From Synchiropus splendidus (lineage: Eukaryota; Chordata; Actinopteri; Syngnathiformes; Callionymidae): DNA of 64,000 nt. A program made the position numbers and the translations under genes. Position 1 is the stretch's first letter. Every line of letters starts with the position of its first letter. The DNA lies in contig NC_071336.1 in the NCBI RefSeq assembly GCF_027744825.2, positions 24,453,501 through 24,517,500 of the forward strand, written 5' to 3'. Below are positions 46,499-58,912 of this stretch, one piece after another. The notes under the pieces are model-generated. The model saw only the letters and a list, made by a program, of their open reading frames with translations, was not told where the DNA came from and did no database searches.

Positions 46499-49400
46499 CT
46501 GGGGGGGGAACGAGAGACCATCAACGTGCAGCCATAACATTATGACCCCCCTCCCCGCCTAAGACTGAGTAAGTGAACCGCGTCTGAGACATGGCCTCCC
46601 TCTCCTCTGGTGCCGTGTGCTGCTGCATACCTTGCTGGGAGGCGTCGGGCGGCTGGTTGCAGTCCTGGGCGTAGTGACCGCTCACACCGCAGTTGTAGCA
46701 CGACACGTTGCCGTTCTTCTTGTTGATCCCGGCTCCCAGTGCGGCGGTGTGCATCATCCCCAGAGCGTTGGGGTACACGTGCTGGTAGACCCTCTGACAG
46801 AAGGACATGGCTGGCGCCATCTGCTGATGGAGGCTGTAGTTGGCAGCGGCCACGGCGGCCTGCGTGCTCAGCATGTGGGAGGACACGTCGGCGTGGCTGG
46901 GAGTGTGAAGGGGGCCGAAGGGCGGCGGGTGGGTGGCGGCGGTGGGAAAGAAGGCGGGCATGGCGGCAGCCCCGTTGGCCTGGTGAGTGGCCTGTGCCTG
47001 GCTGAGGTAGTTGTTACTGCACAGGCTGGTGAGCTGGAAGAGGTGGGGCGGGACGCTGAAGACGGGCCGCGGCGCCGCTTGCAGCTGGGGGGCCGGGAAG
47101 TACATAGGTGTCTGGCAGCCACTGACGCTGTTGCTGCTGCGGCCGCCGCAGTTGTTGTGGCAGCCGCAAGTTCCGCAGCCCAGGGCTGGCTGCTGGGGCG
47201 GCGGGGGGAGAGGGGGCTGCTGGGGCGCCACCTGCTGCTGAGGTTGGGGGGCTCCAGCGGAAGCGCTGCTGTTGCTGAAGGACAGGCAGTCGATGTGAGC
47301 GGTGCTGTGAGTAAGTGCGGGACTGGGGCTGGGGGCAGGTCCAGGGGTGTGTGTGGGCACAGCCGGGGGAATGGCAGCTTGGACGTGGCCTTGCGATGTC
47401 CCCACTGGTGTCGTGGCGGCAGCAGGGGGCAGTGTAAAGGCAGAGGGGAGACCGGAGGGTAAAGTCAAGCCAGAGAGTTTGCTCTGCGGAGGGTCCACGG
47501 GAGGTAAAGAGGGGGCTGAGCTGGTGTGGTCCTGGCATGGGGGAGCTGGTTGCGAAGACGGGAAGGAGGTGGGGCCCTGTGACATGACGTTAATGGGTCT
47601 GCCCGGGGTCAGGGTTGCGTTGGTTGAAGACCCTGCAGAGGATCCGTCAGAGAAATCTTGGCCATGACCCAGCACCGTCTTGAACCTCTGAACCAAGGGG
47701 GGCAGGGCTGGACTCCCGGGGGGAAGAAGACCCATGGGGGCCATGCCAATGCTGGGCAGAACATCCTTTTTCTCCGGCTCTGCACCCACTCCTGGGCTGG
47801 GCACCACGGGGGGCAAGAGTGGCATCTGCATCAGCAGCGGCCCGGAGGGAGACTTCCGATCGTGGATGATGTTGTGACTGGGTAGGGCCACAATGGGAAG
47901 CGGCGGCTCACCGGTGCCATTTGGGAGGACGTAGGGGTTTGAGTGCATGAAAGGCAGGGGTGGAAAATCTGTTCTGGGCAGTGGGCCAGGCTGCCTCTGG
48001 CCAGGGTGGTTGGTGGACAGAGGGTGGACCGGAAACGCTTCCCCAGGCAAAGCTGGGTCCGCTGGGTGGCTGAAGAACAGTCGGGGACCTTTGCTGGAGT
48101 CATCTGAGTGGCTGTCAGTATCTGCGGCAGACGAAACACCACTTTTACTGGACGAGGAACGGACGTCGAGACGGGGCGAGCCTGAGGCCAGAACCTCACC
48201 TTTGTTGTCCTCACTGTTCAGGCTCCCTGCGCCTCGGTGCTGCGGGCTGGACGGCGAGCTGTTGCTTCCCGACGACGTTTCCCCGAATGTGTCGGGGCAA
48301 GAGTCGTCGTCTGAAATGACATTGGTGTCACTCACCGAAGAAACAGTTGCCACAAGACAGAATGAGAGGCAAACCTTTTCTCCGAGTCAGCGCTGGAGCC
48401 AAGGTTCCGTTGGTCACATACACGCTTCCCTTCCCTTTGTCCCTGTTAACAGAACCACATGTGGCTTCACTGTGAGGTCCAGCAACAAGTGAGTCACAGG
48501 TCCAGGCTCCATCAGCTGGCAACCTACCTGTCAGTCACCATTCTGCCCTTGACCTTGTTGACCTGCTGGCTTCTAGTGTCTCCGTCCTGCTGTAGAACAG
48601 ATGAGGAGTTTGATGAAGCGGTCAATACACACACCACTGATGGAGCACTAGCGGAACTTCAGGTGCTTCCTCAGGACCCTGCGGCTCGACCGAGTCGCCT
48701 CACATGTCACCAAAATCATTGACTGAAACAGGGTCCCTCAACAGGTCAACACTGATATCAGCTGATGAAAGTGCCTTTATTTGTCAATGAGGTCACAGAA
48801 GGTTGAGCACGGCAAACAAATTCAGTTGCGTGGTGTCGTTGTGACAGTGACACACGGATGTGTGTGTGTGTGTGTGTGTGAATGAGAGAGGATGCGCCTT
48901 GTCAGCAATCTTTTATCTCTTCGACATTCACAGGCTGGTTCGCTCAGCAGGGAGCGAACCATTCACACACACACACACACTGTGCTGTGTCATGTTCGCA
49001 GCGCATACTCTACACACCAGTAAACATCTTTACCGGGAAAGTCTCTACATGGAAAGCCCGCTGAGCCTAAACACACTGTGGTGAACCTTGATCCTGGAGC
49101 ACGGTGATAGGAGACATCATGACCGGCACAGGCTCTTATCAGTCTCTTCACTCGACGCTCCTTTATTCAGTTATTTGTCAGATCTGAGCTGATTTGTTCT
49201 CAAAAACACAGGTGAACACAGAATTGAGTGGATCGATTTGGCATTAAATTAGGCACGATGGTTCTGAGCAGAAGGGAAAACACACCACCTAGTTCTCGAG
49301 TGAGGGGATGATGGGATGCCTGACTATTGAAGGCACAATCGGGGACCTTTTTTTCCTTCCTGTCCTCAACAATGGCCTTTATTAAAGAGTGACCACTGAG

Positions 49401-52400
49401 CTCCAGGGAGGTGAGGAATCTTCGATTTAAATACAGGAAGTTTTCATTGCAGCATGAGAGTTAGAGAGCTTCGACAGAGTTCTACTCGACAAGACGTGCA
49501 GCCTTAAGATTTCTGACACCCAACTCACCTGCTCCACTTTGAGGTTGCTTCTCAAGGAGCAGTTTTTCTTCCTCCTCTCCGACGGACCGCTGAGCTCTGC
49601 GGGGTGAGCCCCTCTCCGGCCCTCCAGCTGGAAGCCTTTACCTCTGAAGAAAACAGCAAGAACAAGAACATTTTCATGCCCGAACGTTTTAATCTGCAAT
49701 AATCTAGCGTCATTACGGCGGACACTCACGGCTGGCACGGACTCTTGGCTCCCTGTTTCTTTTTGTGTCCTGGAACGTATGAATCTGAAAAAAATATTTC
49801 AGACAAACCTGCTTTACCATAGGGACAACGCTCCTTTTATTCTTACAAAGATATGTATTTTCAGACCCACAACGATAAATAATTTCAGGACATCATGGCA
49901 CTCCATATTAAAATATGCATTGGCAAAATCATCTTAATTTTTTTTTTTAAAAAAAAGGGTAAACTTTTTGACTACAATTGCACAATGAACTCCTTTAAAA
50001 AGACTTAACTACCCTAAAAATGGATAGATGTACAGTAATCCTGCTACCAGTATATTTGGTTGAATTATAGACTTTGCTCAGATAGGATTTCAAACCCACT
50101 TCAGACCTTATAATCCCATGTGAACCGGGTAGATAGCAGGCTGGAGTCCTGCACACGGTCACAGCAAATATAGCTGTGACACATGAGGATCCCAGACTCA
50201 GCCGTTTCCAAATGGTCTCCAAAAATACACTCTAGGTAGATTCTCTGATGAGTGTGTGCACCTCTGATTTGAAATGTTTGCTTACCTTCCTCCTGACTGG
50301 AGGCGTCAGAGCAGTCGACTTGGAAAGGCTTGCCTGGAGAGAGGAACACAGCCACGCATCAAAAATAAATAAACAAGAGTTTAGGTAGCTTAGCTGCTCA
50401 AATAGTGGACTTTGGTTCACAATCGTAGCTTTAAACTCATTTTTAATATAGGAAACCTCTTATAATGACACTGGTCGACTGGTCTGAGTCTCAGGGTCTG
50501 TGTTTATTTTGTTAGATGGAGTGGTCCTCATAGGTTCTGTGACGCGGTCGTCTGCCTTGGTTCATACCAACACATACAGGTTTCCCGCTGCGCTGGTGCC
50601 TTGGTGAAACACTGCAGTGAGACTAGTTGGATATTGGACGGAGCTCCGTTCCGGTATTGGCGGCGGCGCCCTCTTTCGCGTCCCCATTAGGCTTCACTGA
50701 TCGCGGCCACACTGTCACTGTCCTATTTGCTTCTTCATCCTGTTTTGCTTCCAGGGCTCAGGCTTATGACGTCATTTCCTGGCCGCATGCGCACATTGGT
50801 ATTTCAAGACGTCATTTACTGAGTATATACTAATATTAACTGAGACCTCGTAGGCAAGATAGAAAACTGCATGCAAAGTGCACAGAAAGATCCAATTATT
50901 TCATCTGAAATCTTGTTAAAATATCAGAATTGTTGAATACAAGTCAAATGTAGTGAGATATATATATATATATATATATAAAATAAGGTTAAAATACAGT
51001 TAATACGTCGGTGTAGTACTTTAGTAATCCAAATTCTGCTTCTCTTGATGAAATACGAGTTTAGTGAGGCGTGGCCTGATGACGTTGCTAATTTTATTCT
51101 AATTCATGTGTCAAGCAGCTACACCCATGTGCGCATGTGGACACGAAATTACGTCTTGAAATACCAATGTGCACATGCGGACAGAAAATGATGTCATAAG
51201 CCTGAGCCCTGGAAGCAAAACGGGATGAGGAAGCAAATAAGGCAGTGACACACACTCTCACAAGCAGCGCTAATTCTTCAGTTAGGGACCATCAACAAAT
51301 TCTAAAATGGTCGAAGTATTAGTGAAATCTTCAATAAGGCAAAGAAAAACAACCATTTGAGGAGAGAGAATTGTGAAAAAGTTTTTCATCACACAAGACA
51401 AAGGACGGACAGTTTGTATAATGATGTGGAGAATAGAATAAGTATAAATGATCATCTATTCACATGATTTCTAATATTTCTTCAATAGCATCGAGGAAAT
51501 GTGTCCAGACTGGTCCGTAGTTAAACTGTTAAGAGACAATAGACACAGCAGACAGACGGCTCAATTTAACCCCTAAATAAAGCTGGCAGAGCACTCCGTC
51601 TTCTGTAGCTGGCTTCTACCAGAGACGTGAAAACAGTGAATATCTCATCTCTACACTTAGTTAACTATTATATTTAAACATAAACAAATAATGATGTTGG
51701 AGGTCAAGTACACTAATACGTTTCATCATAAAACAGTTTCAAAATAGACTGTATTATGTCCAACACAGTGGAGTAGAATTATTGCTGAAATTACGCCCAT
51801 CCCTATTTGGTAACATCATGAAATTTGGATTCCACATTTTCAAGTTTCACTCCACTGATACCTGTAGCTTCAGTAGGTTGATTAAGTCACTTTGAGGGAG
51901 AAAAGGAGACCAAAAAAAAAACCAAAAACAAAAAAACAAGTGCTTCTTGTTAACACCATAAAAAACAAGATCAATTCAAGTACAAACTCATCTTTCACAG
52001 TTAAATCCCTTTCACTACCCGTGTAAACTCGTGCTTGAGTGCAAACTTACATCGGCAGTTGAGTAGTTTGGAAGAATATCTGGAGTTACAGTTGAAAAAG
52101 TTGCAAACGTTTCTCCTTTGCTTGAAGACAGGGGGCGCTGAGAGGAAGCATTCCCTGGAGAGGAGAGGAACAGAAATGAAAACCTGTGTTTCGTTTTCAG
52201 GTGACAGAAAACTACAACATATCATCATCTACACATGTACCACATAATGGCTTTTGTTTGCAGGCATTTGCTTGTGAATGATGTTTCTTTTGCTTACATA
52301 AAGCAGCATGAGTGCACTTTCAGTTTCATTTTCAGCTGAAACCCTCAGAGAGCAACTGCTTTAACATATTCAGATATTACAGTTTCAGTAATGGCATTTA

Positions 52401-52952
52401 TGGAACAAGACATATGAAATCATGTGGCCCTGATGTAAGCAGACAGTTCAAGCAGAAGCCTGCAGTCAGTGAAGAAGCTGGGATCACGAGCTGCAGGAAG
52501 TGAGCTCAGTTTTGTTTTCCTAAGTTTCACTTCTGATGAATCTCAAGAGAGCGCACGTGTGGGAGGGGAGAGGCTGCTCTGTTTACCAAGTCGATGAGCA
52601 GCAGTGATGAAAGGCAGTTCAGATTTATGTCCGCCTTTTCTCTGGCATTAACATTTGTGTTTTCAAGGAGATCATGTGAAGGTCTTATCAAAACAAACAG
52701 TTCATCAGGCTCACAGCACAAACCACTTCAACCAGGAAACAACAGAGCCTGAGGGAGCTTGGGGGTGTGATGTTTCCGAGACAAACAAAATGATGGCAGA
52801 TTCCTGGCAGAACCGTCCAACAAAGCATAGATCCAACAGCCAGCACCCTACCTGAGGTTCTTCTCCACCTCTCTGCTCTCATGCTGCTCCCCCTGGTTGA
52901 GTAGTCTCAGGATTCCCTTTTCAAACGACTCAGTGCAGTGATCTTTAGGAAG

Positions 52953-52988
<36 letters not shown>

Positions 52989-55900
52989 CACAGGTCACAT
53001 TTCAGCACCCATTTGACCTCCAAAAACTCATTTCTCTTTCAGGGAGGATGACTCATATTAGCGTGATGCACCATTATTTTTAACTAGTTGGGCTGTGGGG
53101 AGGCTAAAAGGAGCACGGTGTGGCAACTCAAGCACCACGTCAGACTGAGTCACTGTTTTTTGAATAGAATAATAACGCAACACAACAGAAATGTAACCTG
53201 CCCTTCATGTGAGGACGCTTCAACAAAACAGCCAGACTCACCTTAAGCAAAAAGTTCTCCAGTTCAAGATGGGTTTTGGTCACATTTGTTGAGGAAGAGT
53301 CGGACCACTTCACCTGAAACATGAGCGACACAACCACTGAATGTTGAGGCAGACGATGAAATGACTCCTTCCTGGAATGCGGTCTGACAGTATGGGGGAC
53401 GGTTGTATATGCCTGCTAGAGATACGAATCAGTGTTTGATTCCGCTCCAGTATTAGCAGATGGAGCGCGCTCAGTAGAAGAGTGTGGAGCTTTAACTGTG
53501 GAGCCAGAGGAACAGTTTGTCTCAGCTCCCAATCTGTCGCTCTCGCAGCAGAGTCCCGCTACAATTTGTGGTGGAGTCGGTTATTACCACAGCTCCACGA
53601 TGATGAATGAAGGCAGTGTAAATCCTGTTTGAATCTCTCTGTTTCACCTCTATAGATCTACCACCACCAAACTAATCTGCCATTGAAAACAGGGTACCTA
53701 CCTCAAAGTTGTATTCCTTGTCCAGCCGTGTCCGAGAGATTCCTCTGAGGACAATTCCTTCTATGTGCACGGCTGCAAACACAGAGAGCGATCATGAGTA
53801 AAAATGCTTCCAAACGTGGAGTTGCATTTATATTTAACCTTGTTATGCAGCAAATCTTATTTAATTGAAGGTTGGGGGGGATTGGTTGAGCATGATGCAG
53901 CCAATTTAACAGTCATCCCTCGGGAATAAAACATCCACAGTTCTGGATAACTCTGAGACGGTATACTGTGCAGCCCACCTTTAGTAAGAATACTTTTCAG
54001 TATTTATTTGAAGACACACAACTATAAATTTAAGTGAAGAATAATGATTCATTGTGAAGACTCGGTTTATAGTCTTCATGACACATCAACGTGGAGCGTG
54101 TTACTTGGCAGTGCAGGGCTGTTGTTGACGGCTCCGTTACTAGTGGAAACCAGATATCCCCAGAGAGGAAGTGGAATCACTGAGACAGAGGCTGTGTGCG
54201 TCGCTGGTTTCAAAGATATCACTGAGATACCGTCGTACATGATCTAGAAGTGGATTCCTGAAGTGAGGCGCATGTTTATTTTCGACCAAATCTTCTAGCT
54301 GGGCGAGGACTTTATGCTCTTTGTTTACAGTTCCAAACAAATACACAGCAAAAGAAAAACACTGTTGATAATTTAATGTTTTGCTATGAACATATGCAGT
54401 GTGTTAATTCAGAGTGACTTCAACTTCTCTGCCATCTTTTTTCCTTTCAGCAGCAATTTGATTGTTGAGTCAAAGCCTGTACCACCCAACCTCATGAGAC
54501 CAATATGACGTGTCCTGCACTCCAGAATGGTTGATCGCTCAACCAGGTGCAGCTACTCAAGCCAACTAACATCAGCACAAGTCTTTTGTTTTATGGTGTT
54601 CTTGATCCTGGACAGTATAGAAGAGACAAGCCAGAAGTCTTTTAAGACTTCACTCTCCATTCATTTACAGCTCTATTGCAAGAACTTTAATGTCCTCCAT
54701 CAACTGTGACTGGGACATGAGGTCAATATCTAGGGCGAGCCCTGACAATAAGAAATGAATGGCGCCGGTTCTTTATGCCACTTTTATTCTGAATGTCTCA
54801 CCTTCTCTTTGAGCTGCCCAACGTGGGGACCGTCGGCTCAGTCGTGGAGGGTGGGAGTCGGGACAGTCACCCAAATCCTGAGAGGGCAGGTAATCCACCT
54901 TCTGGCTCACAAGCTCCTGGAAACAGATTATGACCAGGAGTCAGAGAGAAAGTAACAAATGTAGATCTTCCTGAAGAGTGGTGAGGTGATGGAGTACATT
55001 CAGTCACTTTAAAAGTTCCTGAAAGGCAATTTGCTTCAGACAGGGCTGGTAAACAAGGAAATGAGCGGGCACGGGATCAAACAACAGCGCGACGATCGAT
55101 TCCAGTGCGACATCCGACTTAAATCGTCATTTGGGCCTTTTCTCAGAACAGGTAGCTCTAGCACAAGCTGTAGCACAATGTCACACAAAACGCGATATGG
55201 TGACACTTGTCGTACCAGAGTATTTCATGGTTTCTGGCCACCGATACTCAAGTTGTGTTAAACAAAGAAGATCAGTCTGCTGGGGGCGAGTCAAGAGTCG
55301 CTGGAAACTGAAGATGACAGACCAAGGAAACAGTATTTTTTCCCTTTACCTTACGCTCAGTCATAACTTTCAGAAAATCTGGGCCCCAAACACGCACAGG
55401 CATTTCATGCAATCCAATTGAACAATCATTGAGTAAAACCTGTCACTGGAAATGTGCCGCCGTTGTAACTTTGTTGCCCCAAACGTGTCACATCACCAGC
55501 TCCATACTGTCTGATTGCATACCTACATTAACTTAAGATGTCACCTAGTTTTGTCACTTAAACTGCATTTGGTATAAACGCGCCACAAGTAAGGATTGTG
55601 CAGTAAAGTCTGTGTATAAATTGTGCAGAATACAAAATGTCTCTCCACTCTCCTTCATACGTCTGTGCTGAGCTGCCTCCTCTATAAATGGAAACAGTGA
55701 TTTTATCAAGACACACAGACAAACACACGGCCATTTCGGTTGTTGGGGGAGAGCTAATCCACTTACCTGCACTACAAATATACTTCAAGAAAGATGAATG
55801 ACATATTGCCTTTAAACCAGGAAATAACAGTTGGGTTGCTCAACTTCACGGAAAAATGTACTCAAGAGAAAAACCTCATTTGCAGTGATGTTTTTCCTTC

Positions 55901-58900
55901 TTTAAATGTTAAAAGAAAATGTGACAGAATATGAACGGATGTTGCTATGCCGTCGGTTTTAGACAGCTAATTTGAACAATGGTGAAAGTACCCCAGTTGG
56001 AGAAATGAAACCTTGCAACTTTCCTAAATTCTAACCCTAATCCTCCCAAGCTGCTTAGCGCTCAATGTGAAATACATCTTTAAAATCAACTCGCTTTGTA
56101 TGTTGCATTTCAGTTATTGGCGACCGTCTGTAAAGGACTAAACTGTGGAATAAAATGTTCAGTTTAGAAACAGACTGTGAAGATTGCTGTGCACATAACA
56201 GTTCTTGTTTCAACCTGTCGGCAAAATGCTTGAAGCCACTTCAGAAACGGCGAAGGAAATTAGATTATTCTTTCATACTTAACAAACAGCAGTAGACTTA
56301 TTTGCAAAAAACAATCACAAAACACTGAGCCAACTTAACACACTTTAACAATGGCATCTGAGTATTGACTTGACTTGTTTAATTAGCCGCTGTTATTATT
56401 CATGGTTAACTATACAGCCTGCTTAATAAAGAATTTTGTGTGTAATTGTATGGTTCAGTGGTCAGCTGTGCATCCATCAGTATCATATTGCACATGGGTG
56501 GAGAAGCGGAGGGAACTCAGTATGCTGCGCAGTTGGCATAATGAGTTGGAGCAAAAAAAAGTCAGACAGACAATCTGTTTCAGCAGTTATATGGACCCTA
56601 AAATCATGGGTGCATAGAAATGCCCTCAAGCGTCTTCATCTACTCATCAAATCAGTGGAAACTTCTTCTTTTTTGTTGTGAAAAAAAAGATCAAATCAAA
56701 ATTTAACCATTTTAACTTTGATATGGTTTTCTGTAACCACCCTGCCGAGAGGCTTGGATTGGATTGGATTGGATTGGACTGGACTGGACTGCCGTTATTC
56801 TTCTCGTAATTTTGGTTACAGTGGAGCAGTTCAGTTTTGGTCGTGCGTCCGACGGCACAATGTGTTTGAATAGTCCCGCCAAAGCACAGCTTCTATCAGA
56901 GTGAAAAAAAACACTGGCACTTTCTGCATGTTACAGACCGGGCTGCATGATGACCTCAGGACATGCGCGTAGTTACAAAATGGTGGAAAGTCAGCAGATT
57001 TCATTTTGGGACATTTGAAATCAATGCAAGCAATTCTTATGTGAATCTTTTTTTTTTTTTTGTAAACGCCTAGTAAGTGAGGTCCCAACGGACTCACACG
57101 TGATAGTTTAAGTACTTGGTCACTCACCTTATGTGTCATGTGGGATGATAAGTGTGTTTGTGTGAGTATGTCCACTCGAAAATAATTCATAAGCACCTGC
57201 CTCATTCTTAGGTTCTTACATGCAGCTTACTTCACTCTGACTCAAGCTCCATTCTGATCCCTACTAGAATCAGAGCTCTGCCTTTGACCTATCGCAACAA
57301 TGAGGGCAGAGCAAGAGTGAGGGGCATTTAATGTATTTAATTCTGTTGCATTTTATTGAAAAGAAACTAAATTACACCACTCTTTCGAACAATTAATTTT
57401 GGTTTGGCTTTCATTAATCTTGAACTAATCCATGAATAACTTGCCTTACAATCTCTTATTTAGTAATGAGCAGTAGTAAACTTACTACTTCAGCTCAAGT
57501 GTTTGCTTTTGTTACTTCCTTTCATATCTTCAGCCACTTAGCTGAGCTTTGTTGACATTGCTTATCTGTCACTACGAGAATATCTATCAACTCAAGATGA
57601 TATGGTTTTATAAAGATACTGAGTGAATTTCAAGTCTTCAAATGACCATTTAGATAATGTTTTTAACCAAGATAATATTAACTAGTTGTGCAAGCAATGG
57701 AACTTGCATACAATATTGACAGAACACAAATCTTTTATACTTTTCTTTTCCATTCATTTCTCCGTCGATATGCCCCTCAGACACAGAAGGAAATGCCTCT
57801 TTATTTTAAGTGTATACTTCCCTAAACTTTGAGAAACCGGGTAAAAGAAGCAACCTACTCTTCACAAGCCAACAAAAGAAGTTAAACGCTGACAAGAGTT
57901 GTGTTGTTCTATCAGGCGTTACGTAATAATCACGGCGATAACGGTTAACATTTTATGTCCGGAATTATCCAAAATTACATAAAATGACCCAAAAATGAAG
58001 ACGAAAAATTATGTTCGTGTTCTCTGTGGTTAAAGGTTTCTTTGTTAATTCTTCGTCGAAATTTAAACGAACGGTCTGAGTTCGATGTCAAGTTTGAGGT
58101 TAGCTTAGCATCAACTGCTCGCGGCTCACCGTCGTCTGTGTTCCCAGACTTGGACGTCTCTCCTCCTCCATGCTCATGTGTAGTTTGTCAAGTTGTCCTC
58201 GGACAGTCTCTCGCTGGTGGAAGTGGAAGGCTGGGTGCAGCGAGGCCATGGTGAAGAGCAGCACCAGCTGCTCCAGCGGTCCCACCGCCGCCTCGTAGCC
58301 GCAGTTGGGCTCGTTCCTTCGGCACGCACTGGCGTCCTGGCCCACGGCGTGACCGGACGGGTGGTGCGGAGGCTCCCTGAATGGAGGAACGCTGTAGTCG
58401 TCTTTTTTGTAGAACATGGCCGGGTCTACATGGCTCAGTATGCGAAACAGTATCCCGGCACATTCCCTGCTGTCAGAACCGAGGAGAGACAAGTACACCA
58501 GCAGCTTGGACCGAACCACTGGGTCAATGACGTCCGTTAAAATGCCCAAATCACTCGGGCTGTTGGCCCGGTGCTCGAAGTCTCTTAAGATGTGATAGTC
58601 TTTGCGGGCCAGGTCCTCCAAGTACGATCCCAGAAAGCGAAGCTCCAGAGACTGGCACATATGCAGCAGCCCGCACATGAACTCGATCCGTTTGGCAGGG
58701 TTGAGGTGCAGGCCGAACCACTCGAAAACCGTCTCCGCGTCCAGCTCGGCTGAGCGTAAGTGTGGTCCGGACGTCTCATCCAGCCCGTCGGACAGCGAAG
58801 AAGGAGAGCCCGCCCTGGGAAGACGCTGGTGGCTCGGCTGGAGCAGCGGCTCGTCCTCGGCTGTGTCGACACCTTCCTCGCCCGTTTTCTGTAGTAGCTT

Positions 58901-58912
58901 CATCTTCAGCAT
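46437..58912 (-). CDS. zcchc2: zcchc2, zinc finger CCHC domain-containing protein 2
   Basis: Minus-strand exons in order: 58130-58912, 54802-54916, 53702-53772, 53242-53313, 52852-52952, 52051-52154, 50286-50333, 49730-49784, 49529-49643, 48528-48589, 48375-48442, 46631-48310, 46437-46498. The 3336 bases give 1111 residues (human about 1178), with all phases continuous. The start MLKMKL resembles the recalled human MLRMKL. The N-terminal block has VFEWFGLHLNPAKRIEFMCG, LELRFLGSYLEDLARKDYH and LLLFTMASLHPAFHFHQR in the human order. A PX-type domain follows (about residues 300-410; AVHIEGIVLRGISRTRLDKE, KWSDSSSTNVTKTHLELENF). After a long disordered Pro/Ser-rich region comes one CCHC knuckle, CYNCGVSGHYAQDC (about 1069-1082). 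ZCCHC14 is the related paralogue; the N-terminus and PX part favour ZCCHC2. Molecular function is poorly known; RNA and phosphoinositide binding are inferred from the domains. Confidence 0.94.
46631..48310 (-). CDS. zcchc2: zcchc2 large exon: disordered region and CCHC knuckle
   Basis: 1680 bases, from DDDSCPDTFGETSSGSNSSP to the zinc knuckle. It is strongly Pro/Ser/Gln/Ala-rich. The segment VPTHTPGPAPSPSPALTHST (minus strand, about 47300-47365) appears unchanged from the recalled human protein, in otherwise diverged sequence. CYNCGVSGHYAQDC fits C-x2-C-x4-H-x4-C. Confidence 0.92.
48375..48442 (-). CDS. zcchc2: zcchc2 68-base exon before a mini-intron
   Basis: It encodes DKGKGSVYVTNGTLAPALTR then RK. 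It is joined to the large exon by a 64-base intron with a weak GTTTGC donor (48311-48374). The phase fits exactly (AAA G|AC GAC). Confidence 0.75.
48859..48880. repeat. (GT)n microsatellite
   Basis: Eleven TG units in a zcchc2 intron. A second run, (AC)n, lies at 48963-48980. Confidence 0.9.
50334..52050 (-). other. zcchc2 intron with long inverted repeat
   Basis: No exon in 1.7 kb. It holds two arms of about 100 bases in opposite orientation (50715-50812 and 51149-51251) and an (AT)n tract at 50958-50980 between them. Confidence 0.7.
50715..51251. repeat. Long inverted repeat (fold-back) with CRE palindrome
   Basis: The right arm at 51149-51251 ('acgtcttgaaataccaatgt' .. 'cataagcctgagccctggaa' .. 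'gaagcaaataaggcagtgac') is the reverse complement of 50715-50812 with roughly 10% mismatch. The left arm contains TGACGTCA at 50767-50774; the right arm has TGATGTCA. The spacer is about 335 bases and includes (AT)n. Confidence 0.85.
52956..52987. repeat. zcchc2: (AC)n microsatellite at a zcchc2 splice acceptor
   Basis: It reads (GT)n on the minus strand and ends directly at the acceptor of the LPKDHCTESFEKGILRLLNQ exon ('gtgtgtgtgtgcag|CTTCCT'). The repeat replaces the usual pyrimidine tract. Confidence 0.9.
53242..53772 (-). CDS. zcchc2: zcchc2 PX-domain exons
   Basis: Two exons, 53702-53772 and 53242-53313. They encode AVHIEGIVLRGISRTRLDKE-YNFE and VKWSDSSSTNVTKTHLELEN-FLLK, the first half of the PX-like fold, close to recalled human ..[20 protein letters not shown]... 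The domain continues in exons 52852-52952 (LPKDHCTESFEKGILRLLNQ) and 52051-52154. Confidence 0.9.
54917..58129 (-). other. zcchc2 first intron
   Basis: 3.2 kb with no recognised exon. It includes a TTGGA pentanucleotide repeat at about 56754-56790 and poly-T near 57049-57061. Short open frames have no splice or homology support. Confidence 0.65.
56754..56790. repeat. (GGATT)n/(GGACT)n pentanucleotide repeat
   Basis: Four GGATT-type units followed by three GGACT-type units, i.e. a tandem array with one fixed T-to-C variant in its right half. Confidence 0.9.
58130..58912 (-). CDS. zcchc2: zcchc2 first coding exon
   Basis: 783 bases from ATG at 58912 to donor 'ACGACG|gtgagc'. It encodes the conserved N-terminal helical block (TVFEWFGLHLNPAKRIEFMC ... 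LEDLARKDYHILRDFEHRAN ... LLFTMASLHPAFHFHQRETV). The first 60 residues are Glu/Ser/Pro-rich and divergent. It is shorter than in human because the poly-Pro/Gly stretch is absent. Confidence 0.93.

Noticed and set aside
46521..46630. zcchc2 ending ..VMAAR at 46521
   Set aside because: A good donor at 46631 joins in phase to a downstream exon encoding the family-typical GFRLKY tail. Kept only as a possible retained-intron form.
46617..47462. 281-codon plus-strand open frame opposite zcchc2
   Set aside because: Shadow of the GC-rich, Pro/Ala-coding zcchc2 exon. The product is low-complexity Gly/Val/Arg without a recognisable domain.
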